A stretch of 64,000 nt of DNA from Deltaproteobacteria bacterium (GTDB taxonomy: Bacteria > Desulfobacterota > Desulfarculia > Desulfarculales > Desulfarculaceae): positions 25,860-89,859 of the forward strand of contig JAHLLJ010000002.1 of NCBI GenBank assembly GCA_020444205.1, read 5' to 3'. This document shows positions 39,098 through 47,886 of this stretch, piece by piece (the first letter of the stretch is position 1; each line of letters starts with the position of its first letter). Below the pieces are notes generated by a model. That model was not told the origin of the DNA. It saw nothing but the letters and a program-made list of their open reading frames with translations, and searched no databases. Position numbers and translations under genes: made by a program.

Positions 39098-42000
39098 TCT
39101 GGTCTACTTCAGCACCACCTCCAACGACCTGCCCAACCTTATCCAAGCAGCAAAAAGCCTGCGCGAGCAGGGCGTAAATATAGCACTCAGGGCCTTTACC
39201 AAACCTCAACTTTTGAGTGAGGAAGACAAGCGCAAGTTCGTGGCTAAGGCCCTGCAGGCCAATGCGGTGGTGGTCACCCTAATGGGAGGCGAGAGCTCCT
39301 GCCCGGTGTGGGACCAACTTCTCGTTGCTCTGGGTGAAGCGCGCCGAGCAGGAGATGCACCATATTTTCATGTGCAGCCCACCGGTGCCAACCAGGAGGC
39401 CTGGCAAGCAGCGGTGGATCATGCCGATGGCTTAGACGGCGGCTCCTGGCAAGACCTGAACGCCTATTACCGTCACGGCGGGCGGGGCAACGCTGAACAG
39501 CTCCTGCGCTTGCTGTGCAACGCGGCCACCGGGGCCTCTTTGCCCCTGCTTCCTCCAGAGGTGCCTCCCACCGAAGGGGTTTATCACCCTGACTGGCCGG
39601 GCAGCCCGCCCCTGGAGGACTACCTGGCCTCTTTGGACCCGGCCAAGCCGCTCATCGGCATCTGGTTCTATCAGAACCTGTGGGTCAACAGAGCGGTGAA
39701 ACACATCGACGCCCTCATCCACGAAGTGGAGGCCCAGGGCGGTGAGGCTCTGGCTGTGTTCCACTACCGCTTCATGGATCAGGTGGTGGGTAACCTGGGG
39801 GCGGACGAGGTGGCTGAGCGCTTTTTCCGCCGCGACGGCAAGACCATCATCGACGCCTTATTGAGCCCCATGATGTTCAGTCTGGGCATGGCCTCGGAAA
39901 AATATCATGGCATCCTGAAGCATCTGGACGTGCCGGTGATCCAGGCGGTGAGCACCATGCAACCGGTGGAGCAGTGGCGCGAAAGTATGCAGGGACTCAG
40001 CGCCATGGACGTGACCATGTCCCTGGCCCAGCCCGAGTTCGACGGGAATTTGATCTCCGCGCCGGTGGCCTCTAAACAAGAAACCAGGCGCGATCCTATT
40101 AGCGGAGCGGCCCTGGCCGAGTACCTGCCCATCCCCGACCGGGTGGCCCAGGCGGTGTCCTTGACCTTGAACTGGGCCGCCCTGCGGCGCAAGCCCAATA
40201 GCGAAAAGCGGGTGGCTATCGTCTTTCACCACTATCCGCCTCGCAACGACCGCATCGGCTGCGCCGCGGGGTTGGACAGCTTTGCCAGTGTGCAGGACCT
40301 GCTACGGCGCATGGCCGAGGGAGGCTACCGCTTGGAGGACACCTTCCAAGGCGAGGACGTCTTGGCCCATGCCCTGCTGGCGGGCATGACCGGGGACCGT
40401 CGTTGGTTGCCTCCAGAGGAGATGGCCCGGCGGGCGGCGGCCACCGTGGGCAGCACCCATTTCCATCCCTGGCACGAGGCTCTGCCCGAGGCAGTGCAGG
40501 CCAAGATGGTGGCCGACTGGGGGTCCATGCCCGGCGAGCTGTTCACCCACGACGGCAAGCTGCTGGTCCCCGGCCTGGTGACCGGTAACGTGTTCATCTC
40601 CATGCAGCCGCCACGCGGCTTTTTGGAGCAGGCGGACAAGATTTACCACGACCCACATCTGTCGCCGCCCCATCACTATCTGGCCTTTTACCGCTGGATC
40701 AAATACGTGTTCAAAGCCGACGTGGTGCTGCACATCGGCAAACACGGCTCCCTGGAGTGGCTGCCCGGTAAGGGAACCGGCCTCAGCCGAGAGTGCTATC
40801 CCGAGCTGGCCATCATGGACCTGCCCAACGTTTACCCCTACATCATCAACGATCCGGGGGAAGGCACCCAGGCCAAGCGGCGCTCGGCCGCCTGCATCAT
40901 CGACCACATGACTCCGGTGATGGTCAACGCTGATCTGTACGAAGACCTGGCCCAGGTGGACAACCTGATCAAGGAGTACAACGAGGCCCGCGTGGAAGAT
41001 CCCGGCAAGCTGGAAATTCTACGCCCCATGCTCTGGAACGCGGTGGAAAAGGCCGATTTGCAGCGCGACCTGGAAATGGACCAGGAGCAGGCCTTGGCCG
41101 ACTTCGAGGCCTTCCTGGAGAAGCTGCACGCCTATTTAGGAGAGATGGCCGACACCCTGATCAACGATGGTTTGCACATCATGGGCCGTCCGCCCCAGGG
41201 CCAGGCCTTGACTGACTGCCTGGCCCAGCTCACCCGCCTGGCCAACGGCGAGGCTCCCTCCCTGCGCCAGGCGGTGCTGGCCGCCCAGGGTCATGACTAT
41301 GACTTCGTGCTGGAAAAGCGGGGACAAGTTCTCTCCCCAGGCGGTCTCACCGGAGGCCAGGTTATCGCTCAAGCTCAGGAGCAGTGTCTGGAACTGCTGC
41401 GCGCCATGGCCGAGAGGGACTACCAGCCCGAGGCTGCTGAAGCGGTTACCGAGACTGTCTTGGGCAAGAACCATCCTGCCGTGGCCGAGGCCCTGCGCTA
41501 CGCGGTCCAGGAGGTGTTACCCCGGCTATTGGCCATCACCGAGGAGACTGACGCTTGCCTGGCGGCTATGGATGGTCGCCATGTGGCTCCAGGTCCCTCC
41601 GGGGCACCCAGCCGAGGCCAGGTGGAGGTGCTGCCCACGGGGCGCAATTTTTTTTCCGTGGACCCCCAGAAGATACCCACCCCGGCTGCCTGGAAGGTGG
41701 GCAAGGCCCTGGGCGAAGCCATGCTGGAGCGGCATCTGAAGGACCACGGCCGCTATCCCGAGAACATCGGCTTCATCCTCTGGGCCAGCCCAACCATGCG
41801 CAACAAGGGCGACGACGTGGCCGAGATCCTTTGGCTCATGGGCCTCAAGCCGATGTGGCAGCAGGGTTCGGGCAATGTGCGCGGCCTGGCGGTGATACCT
41901 CTGAGCGAGTTGGGCCGCCCTCGTCTAGACGTCACTCCCCGTATGTCCGGCATCTTTCGCGATGCCTTCCCTACGGTGGTGGAGCTGTTGGACAAGGGCG

Positions 42001-42872
42001 TGCGCATGGCGGCCGCCCTTCAGGAAGACACGGCCATGAACTACCTACGAGCCCACGTGGTGAATGATTCGGCCTTGTACCGCCAAGAGGGATTGGACGA
42101 TGAACAGGCCTTTCGCCGTGCCACCCTGCGCCTGTTCGGCGCTCCGCCTGGGGCATATGGAGCGGGAGTGGCCGCCCTAATGGAGGCCAAGAACTGGAAA
42201 GACATACACGACATCGGCGACGTGTTCGTGGGCTGGTCCTCCTATGCCTACGGCCAGGGAGTGAACGGCATCAAACAGGAGAGCGCCTATCGCCGGTTGC
42301 TGGGGCGCATGGACGTGACCGTGAAGAACGAGGACAGCCGAGAGTACGACATGATGTCCTGCACGGACTTCTACTCCTATCACGGCGGGCTCATTGCCGC
42401 GGTGCGCTCGGTGCGCGGCCAGGCCCCGGAGTCATTCGCCGGTGACAGCTCTGACCCCGAGCGGGTCAAGGTGCGCACCGCCGCCGAGGAGGCCAAGCAT
42501 GTATTCCGCTCACGCCTGCTCAATCCCAAGTGGGTGCGCGGCCTGATGCGCCACGGATACAAGGGCGCGGGCGACGTTTCCAAGGCGGTGGACGTGGCCT
42601 TTGGCTGGGACGCCACCGCCGATGTGGTGGATGACTTCATGTACGAGCGCCTGGCCCAGCGGGTTGCCTTTGATCCCGAGGTGCGTCGCTGGATGGAGCA
42701 GGTAAACCCCTCCGCCCTACACAACATTGCCGAGAAGCTATTGGAAGCCATAGGTAGGGGAATGTGGCAGGCCGAGGAAGAGACTCACCAGAGGCTTCTG
42801 GATCTGTATCTGCAAACCGAGGGAGAGGTGGAGCAGGCCATGGACCCGGAGCAGGACGGAGCGAGGTCATGA
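39084..42872 (+). CDS. cobN: CobN-type chelatase large subunit (CobN/ChlH family)
   Basis: HIGKHGSLEWLPGKGTGLSRECYPELAIMDLPNVYPYIINDPGEGTQAKRRSAACIIDHMTPVM, TPRMSGIFRDAFPTVVELLD. Confidence 0.93.
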   Translation: MPQLDLVYFSTTSNDLPNLIQAAKSLREQGVNIALRAFTKPQLLSEEDKRKFVAKALQANAVVVTLMGGESSCPVWDQLLVALGEARRAGDAPYFHVQPTGANQEAWQAAVDHADGLDGGSWQDLNAYYRHGGRGNAEQLLRLLCNAATGASLPLLPPEVPPTEGVYHPDWPGSPPLEDYLASLDPAKPLIGIWFYQNLWVNRAVKHIDALIHEVEAQGGEALAVFHYRFMDQVVGNLGADEVAERFFRRDGKTIIDALLSPMMFSLGMASEKYHGILKHLDVPVIQAVSTMQPVEQWRESMQGLSAMDVTMSLAQPEFDGNLISAPVASKQETRRDPISGAALAEYLPIPDRVAQAVSLTLNWAALRRKPNSEKRVAIVFHHYPPRNDRIGCAAGLDSFASVQDLLRRMAEGGYRLEDTFQGEDVLAHALLAGMTGDRRWLPPEEMARRAAATVGSTHFHPWHEALPEAVQAKMVADWGSMPGELFTHDGKLLVPGLVTGNVFISMQPPRGFLEQADKIYHDPHLSPPHHYLAFYRWIKYVFKADVVLHIGKHGSLEWLPGKGTGLSRECYPELAIMDLPNVYPYIINDPGEGTQAKRRSAACIIDHMTPVMVNADLYEDLAQVDNLIKEYNEARVEDPGKLEILRPMLWNAVEKADLQRDLEMDQEQALADFEAFLEKLHAYLGEMADTLINDGLHIMGRPPQGQALTDCLAQLTRLANGEAPSLRQAVLAAQGHDYDFVLEKRGQVLSPGGLTGGQVIAQAQEQCLELLRAMAERDYQPEAAEAVTETVLGKNHPAVAEALRYAVQEVLPRLLAITEETDACLAAMDGRHVAPGPSGAPSRGQVEVLPTGRNFFSVDPQKIPTPAAWKVGKALGEAMLERHLKDHGRYPENIGFILWASPTMRNKGDDVAEILWLMGLKPMWQQGSGNVRGLAVIPLSELGRPRLDVTPRMSGIFRDAFPTVVELLDKGVRMAAALQEDTAMNYLRAHVVNDSALYRQEGLDDEQAFRRATLRLFGAPPGAYGAGVAALMEAKNWKDIHDIGDVFVGWSSYAYGQGVNGIKQESAYRRLLGRMDVTVKNEDSREYDMMSCTDFYSYHGGLIAAVRSVRGQAPESFAGDSSDPERVKVRTAAEEAKHVFRSRLLNPKWVRGLMRHGYKGAGDVSKAVDVAFGWDATADVVDDFMYERLAQRVAFDPEVRRWMEQVNPSALHNIAEKLLEAIGRGMWQAEEETHQRLLDLYLQTEGEVEQAMDPEQDGARS

Positions 42873-43642
42873 ATCCGCTTACACCGTGGGTTGGTTATCT
42901 GTTTCAGGCGGGAACCCTGCTGTATCTGCTGGCCGCGTTGAGCGCCCGGCCCCGTCTAACCCGTCTGTGCCTTGGGACCCTGGGAGCGGCCATGGTTGCC
43001 AATTTGGCTTCCATGGGGCTGAAGCTTTACTTGTCCTGGCCCATGCAATCGCCCTTTCAGGAGCCTTTTTGGTTGCCTGTGGCCGTAGCCGGACTTGCTC
43101 TGGGCTCCTTTGCCAAGGGGCGGCCTTCCCTGGGGCGGGGTCTGGTGGTGGTCACCGCCACCCTGGCCCTGATCGCCGCCCTGTTCCCCAAGGATTTCTA
43201 TTTGCCTTTTCCACGCTCGAACACCATTGTGGCCCACATCTTTTTGCCCATGAGCGCCATAGGCAAGGCCTGTTTTTACGCGGCCGGGACGGCGGCGGTG
43301 ATGTACCTGTCCCATTGGAAGGAGACCACTGAGCTGGACCGTGGGCGCCCCCTGTTCGGCCGCCTCATCGTGTGGGGCTTCGTCATCTTCACCCTCAGCC
43401 TGTTCTTGGCCGAGATCTGGTCTTACCTGGGTTGGGCCAGCCCGGTTATCTGGAACAACGCCACCATGACCTCCACCATGGCGGTGTGGTTTTATTACGG
43501 CTGCTTTTTACACCTGTACTTGTTGCGCGCCTGGAGCGCCCGGCGCCGGGCTTGGTTCGCGGTGGCTGGGGTGCCTCTGCTCATCGTCTTTACCCTGCTT
43601 CCCGAGACCGGCGGCTTTCAATGGCCGGAGTGGTGGCTATGA
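42869..43642 (+). CDS. CcsA/ResC-like cytochrome c assembly-family membrane protein (divergent)
   Basis: Multi-TM; AEIWSYLGWASPVIWNNATMTSTMAVWFYYGCFLHLYL resembles the CcsA WWD region; start set to ATG 42869. Confidence 0.7.
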   Translation: MNPLTPWVGYLFQAGTLLYLLAALSARPRLTRLCLGTLGAAMVANLASMGLKLYLSWPMQSPFQEPFWLPVAVAGLALGSFAKGRPSLGRGLVVVTATLALIAALFPKDFYLPFPRSNTIVAHIFLPMSAIGKACFYAAGTAAVMYLSHWKETTELDRGRPLFGRLIVWGFVIFTLSLFLAEIWSYLGWASPVIWNNATMTSTMAVWFYYGCFLHLYLLRAWSARRRAWFAVAGVPLLIVFTLLPETGGFQWPEWWL

Positions 43643-44466
43643 ATATTTTGCGAGGACTGTGGCGATTTTTCGGCTCGGCGGCTCTCAGTGTTGTTTTGCT
43701 GCTGTCATTGGTGGTGGTGCTTTGCTGCGGCTACTATCTGTTCGAGGCCGCGCCCCAGGTGTACGAGCCTCTCAACCGCCTGCTGTTGTGGGACTGGTTG
43801 GCCTCTTACGGCATGGGTGAGCTGGGCAATGCCTGGTGGTTTTTTGCTTTCCTCATTCTACTGGGGTTGCTGGTGGCCAACACCATGGTGTGCACCTGGC
43901 AAAAAGTGGCAGTCCTGGTCCGCCGGGGGACCAAGGGCTCACGCCTGGATTTCATCCTGCGCTTCTCGCCGCACCTGATGCATCTGGCCTTCATAATCAT
44001 CCTGGCCTCCCACCTGGTCACCTATGTCTTTGGGCTCAACGTGCAAAACAACGTGGTGCTGCCGGGGCGGGAGATCACCATCCCCGGCTCAGACATCAAG
44101 CTCAAGCTCATGGGTATAAAGTCACTTTTTTATGAAGGCGACCGCCTGGCCTTTTATCGCAATCGGGCCCTCACCCAAGACATCACCCTTTCCCTGCGCC
44201 ACGGCCAGGGCGAGGCCACGGTCAGAAGCTTGGCCTTTAACAGCCCCATCTGGTACGGCGGCTACAGCATTCACTTGAAAAACTATTTTCCCCGCTCCAA
44301 AAGCGGTATGAAGCGGCGGCCTTATGCCAACCTGATCATCCGCCGCGACCCCGGTGTGAAGGCCTTCTTTTTTGGGACCGTGGTTTTTGCCATCGGCCTG
44401 TTGGCCTATTTATGGCAAGCCCTGCGGCAACATCGGCAACGCGCGGTACGAGAGGCGCAATTATGA
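43639..44466 (+). CDS. ResB-like cytochrome c biogenesis-family membrane protein
   Basis: WRFFGSAALSVVLLLSLVVV N-terminal TM, LANTMVCTWQ, LMHLAFIIILASHLVTYVFG, C-terminal TM; follows CcsA-like gene with 4-bp overlap. Confidence 0.7.
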   Translation: MNILRGLWRFFGSAALSVVLLLSLVVVLCCGYYLFEAAPQVYEPLNRLLLWDWLASYGMGELGNAWWFFAFLILLGLLVANTMVCTWQKVAVLVRRGTKGSRLDFILRFSPHLMHLAFIIILASHLVTYVFGLNVQNNVVLPGREITIPGSDIKLKLMGIKSLFYEGDRLAFYRNRALTQDITLSLRHGQGEATVRSLAFNSPIWYGGYSIHLKNYFPRSKSGMKRRPYANLIIRRDPGVKAFFFGTVVFAIGLLAYLWQALRQHRQRAVREAQL

Positions 44467-45530
44467 AAAAAAGCATCTTAGTGTTTTTGGCGCTACTAAT
44501 AATTAGCTTGGCGGCACCGTTGCCGCCCAGGGCGGCGTTCAGGGCCATCGGCCCATTCAGCGTGGAGAGTCACGAAGACGGCTCTTTCATAATCACCGAC
44601 GGTATCGGCAGGCGGATCTATCTGGTACCCAGGGGCAAGACGCCCCCGCCTGGAGTGCCCCCCCAAGAGGTGGTGCGCATTCCCGTAAAAAGCATAGCCA
44701 GCGATTCGGCGCGAGACACCTCCCTGCTGCTTGCCCTGGACGCCATTAACACGGTTAAGGCGGTTACCGGCAAGCCCCAGGACTGGACCATCCCCTATAT
44801 CCATCAAGGCTTGGTCCAGGGGAGCATTGTCTCCTTGGGTCAGAGCCATGGCCTGGATTACGAACAGCTGGCCAAGGTGAAGCCCGACGTGTTTTTCACC
44901 TGGGACGAGTCGCTGATTCCCATGATGGACGAGTTGGGCATTCCCACAGTCATCACCAACACTGACCTTGCCCGTGATCTGGATACTCAGATCGGCTTCG
45001 TCAAGTTCCTGGCCCCGTTTTTTGGCAGTCACCGCCAGGCCGATGATTACGTAGCCAAGGTTTACACCGCCCTGGACGGCATCAAGACCAAGACACAGCA
45101 AGCCGATAGTAAGCCCAAGGTTATTTGGGGAGATGTGTATTCCAAGCGGGTTTTGGTTGAACCGGGCAACTCCTGGGCCGCTCAGATCGTGCAAGCGGCG
45201 GGTGGGGATTATCTTTTCGCGGACGTTTCCGGCGACACCTGCTTGGAAATAGCCTTGGAGCGCTTCTTTTCCAGCGGAAATGAGGCTGAGGTGATGATTA
45301 CCTATCGCACACCCCGCCAAGGCATGGCCACCAAGGCCAGAATGAAAGCTACTAACCGTACCATAGCTGGTATCAAGCCCCTCAACAGCGGCAAGGTTTA
45401 TTACCCCCTGAAACACTACCGGCAGTCGGCCCAAAAGCTGGATGAAATACTGCTGGATTTGGCGGCAATCATTCACCCGGAGCTTTATCCGGGCCATCAA
45501 CTGCGGTATTTCGCCGAACTGCAGGAGTAA
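44463..45530 (+). CDS. ABC transporter periplasmic substrate-binding protein (FecB/BtuF-like)
   Basis: Signal peptide; LLLALDAINTVKAVTG..., DYEQLAKVKPDVFFTWDE; start set to ATG 44463. Confidence 0.85.
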   Translation: MKKSILVFLALLIISLAAPLPPRAAFRAIGPFSVESHEDGSFIITDGIGRRIYLVPRGKTPPPGVPPQEVVRIPVKSIASDSARDTSLLLALDAINTVKAVTGKPQDWTIPYIHQGLVQGSIVSLGQSHGLDYEQLAKVKPDVFFTWDESLIPMMDELGIPTVITNTDLARDLDTQIGFVKFLAPFFGSHRQADDYVAKVYTALDGIKTKTQQADSKPKVIWGDVYSKRVLVEPGNSWAAQIVQAAGGDYLFADVSGDTCLEIALERFFSSGNEAEVMITYRTPRQGMATKARMKATNRTIAGIKPLNSGKVYYPLKHYRQSAQKLDEILLDLAAIIHPELYPGHQLRYFAELQE

Positions 45531-45534
45531 TTGA

Positions 45535-46560
45535 GTGGACTCGGTAATGTCCCAAGGCCGCCGCAGGATCCTGGTCATACCGCTATTGGCCATGTCTGTG
45601 ATGGCGGTGTTTTGGGCCAGCCTAAACCTGGGCAGCGTGCCCTCCACCGCCGGGGAGGTGTGGCGCATACTGTGGAGCCAGGGGGAGCCTGGCTCCCTGA
45701 CCTTCATCGTGCAAAGCATCCGCTTGCCCCGGGCCCTGGCCGCCCTGGGCGGCGGAGCCATGCTGGCGGTGAGCGGCCTGCTGTTGCAGGTGTACTTCCG
45801 CAATCCCATCGTGGGCCCCTTCGTTCTGGGCATCTCCTCGGGGGCCACCCTGATGGTCTCGCTGGTGATGCTCACCTCAGTGGCGGTGGGCATGGTGGGG
45901 GTGATGCCATATCTCACCCCGGTGGCTGCTTTCCTGGGAGCCCTGGGGGCCATGTCCTTGGTGATGAGCATCGCGGCCAGGGTGAAACAGGGGGTGACCT
46001 TGCTCATCGCGGGCATCATGATCGGCTATCTGAGCAGCGCGGTGACCAGCCTGCTGATCACCTTTGCCGAGGCCGAGCGGATCAAGGGCTTCAACCTGTG
46101 GCAGCTGGGCAGCTTCAGCGGCTACACCTGGAACGAGTTGGCGGTGATGATGAGCGCGGGCTCTGTGCTGTTGGTCATCGTCTACGGCCTCAGCAAGCAG
46201 CTCAACGCCTTTTTGCTGGGGGAGAACTACGCCGCCACCATGGGGGTGCACACCCGCCGCTTCCGCCTGGCCCTGATCTTCACTTCCTGCGGGCTCTCGG
46301 CCCTGGTCACGGCCACGGCCGGGCCGGTGGCCTTTGTGGGCCTGGCTGTGCCCCACATGGCCCGCCTGGCCATGGGCACCTCGGACAACAAGCTGCTCAT
46401 CCCGGCCACCGCCCTGATCGGCGGCCTGGTGTGCGGCTTCTGCGACATCGTGGCCCGCCTGCTCTTCGCCCCGGTGGAGGCGCCGCTGAGCGCCATTACC
46501 TCTTTCTTCGGTGCGCCGGTGGTGATCATGCTGCTGCTCAAAAGGAGGGCCGCGCGATGA
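45535..46560 (+). CDS. FecCD/BtuC-type ABC transporter permease
   Basis: IRLPRALAALGGGAMLAVSGLLLQVYFRNPIVGPFVLGISSGATL; GPVAFVGLAVPHMARL. Confidence 0.93.
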   Translation: MDSVMSQGRRRILVIPLLAMSVMAVFWASLNLGSVPSTAGEVWRILWSQGEPGSLTFIVQSIRLPRALAALGGGAMLAVSGLLLQVYFRNPIVGPFVLGISSGATLMVSLVMLTSVAVGMVGVMPYLTPVAAFLGALGAMSLVMSIAARVKQGVTLLIAGIMIGYLSSAVTSLLITFAEAERIKGFNLWQLGSFSGYTWNELAVMMSAGSVLLVIVYGLSKQLNAFLLGENYAATMGVHTRRFRLALIFTSCGLSALVTATAGPVAFVGLAVPHMARLAMGTSDNKLLIPATALIGGLVCGFCDIVARLLFAPVEAPLSAITSFFGAPVVIMLLLKRRAAR

Positions 46561-47807
46561 GCGCCCATCCCGCCAAATCAGAGAACCTGCTGCGGGTGGA
46601 AAACCTGGCCGTGGGCTACGGCCGCCGCCCGGTGCTGACCGGGGTGAGCTTCAGCCTGCACTCGGGCCGCTTCCTCAGCCTGCTGGGCCCCAACGGCGCG
46701 GGCAAGACCACCTTGCTGCGCAGCATGGCCGGCCTGCTGCCGGTGCTGGGGGGCAGCATCCACATCGCGGGCCGCGAGCTGGGCAAGATAAGCCAGATCG
46801 AGCTGGCCCGCATGCAGGCGGTGGTGCTCACCGACCGCCTGAACCCCGGCCTGCTCACCGCCCACGAGGTGGTGTCCCTGGGCCGCCATCCCCACACCGG
46901 CTTTTTCGGCAAGCTGGGCCCGGAGGATCACCGGGCGGTGGAGCGGGCCCTGGCCATGGTGGGGGCCGAGGATCTGGCCCAGCGCTACTTCGAGCAGTTC
47001 AGTGACGGTGAGAAGCAAAAGGTGGTGCTGGCCCGGGCCCTGGCCCAGGAGCCCCGCCTGATCCTCTTGGACGAGCCCACGGTGCACCTGGACCTCAAGC
47101 ACCGTCTGGAGGTGATGTCCATCCTGCGCGGTCTGTGCCGTCAGATGAACATCGCGGTGGTGGCTTCCCTGCACGACGTGGACGTGGCCTCGCGGGTCTC
47201 GGACCAGGTGGCGCTGATCTCCGGGGGCGGCATGAGCGCCTTCGGCCCTCCGGAGGGCACCCTGGACGACCGCACCGTGGCCGAGCTGTACAACCTGCGC
47301 GGAGCCCGCTACGACAGCCGCCTGGGGGTCATGGAGCTCACCAACGGCAAGCACCTGGGCCCGGTTATGGTGGTGCCCGGCGGCGGGGCGGCCTGCGCCG
47401 CCCTGCGCCTGCTTCACAAGCGCGACTACGGCCTGCTGGTGGGAGTGGCTCATCAGGGGGACATGGACGCCCACGTGGCCGATGCCCTGGGAGCGGAGGT
47501 GGCCCTGGCCCCGGCCTTTGGCCACGCCACCGCCCAGGCCATGAACCAGTGCCGGGAGATGCTTTCGCGGGCGGTGGCCGTGGTGGACAGCGGCTTCCCC
47601 CTGGGGCCGGGCAACGTGGAGAACCTGGAGCTTATAAACCTGGCCCTGGAGCAGGGCAAGCCGGTGTTCAGCCTGCGGCCCGAGAGCGAGGCCGGGGTGA
47701 CCTGGCATGGCTTGGATGAGCGGGTGGTGCGCTGCTCCGACGAGATTGACCTGGCTGCCCGCCTGAGCGCCCACCAGCACCGGGCAGGGGACAAGGCCCA
47801 GGACTGA
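46557..47807 (+). CDS. FecE/BtuD-type ABC transporter ATP-binding protein with ~150-aa C-terminal extension
   Basis: LLGPNGAGKTTLLRSMAGLL, FSDGEKQKVVLARALAQEPRLILLDEPTVHLD; start set to ATG 46557. Confidence 0.9.
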   Translation: MSAHPAKSENLLRVENLAVGYGRRPVLTGVSFSLHSGRFLSLLGPNGAGKTTLLRSMAGLLPVLGGSIHIAGRELGKISQIELARMQAVVLTDRLNPGLLTAHEVVSLGRHPHTGFFGKLGPEDHRAVERALAMVGAEDLAQRYFEQFSDGEKQKVVLARALAQEPRLILLDEPTVHLDLKHRLEVMSILRGLCRQMNIAVVASLHDVDVASRVSDQVALISGGGMSAFGPPEGTLDDRTVAELYNLRGARYDSRLGVMELTNGKHLGPVMVVPGGGAACAALRLLHKRDYGLLVGVAHQGDMDAHVADALGAEVALAPAFGHATAQAMNQCREMLSRAVAVVDSGFPLGPGNVENLELINLALEQGKPVFSLRPESEAGVTWHGLDERVVRCSDEIDLAARLSAHQHRAGDKAQD

Positions 47808-47837
47808 CCCACCCCCTATTCCATCGGATCAAATAAA

Positions 47838-47864
47838 AGGAGGCGTCCCGAGCGGGACGCCTCC
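47838..47864. terminator. bidirectional hairpin terminator between convergent operons
   Basis: aggaggcgtccc-g-agc-gggacgcctcct, flanked by A-run and T-run. Confidence 0.8.
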
Positions 47865-47886
47865 TTTGCTTGTGGGGTGGTAATGG

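Noticed and set aside
45531-46556. N-terminal part of the 758-aa ORF 45531-47807
   Set aside because: Out-of-frame reading of the FecCD permease (45535-46560); only the part from ATG 46557 is the real ATPase.
46578-47780. 400-aa minus-strand ORF
   Set aside because: Antisense of the ABC ATPase; His/Gln/Gly-rich artefact.
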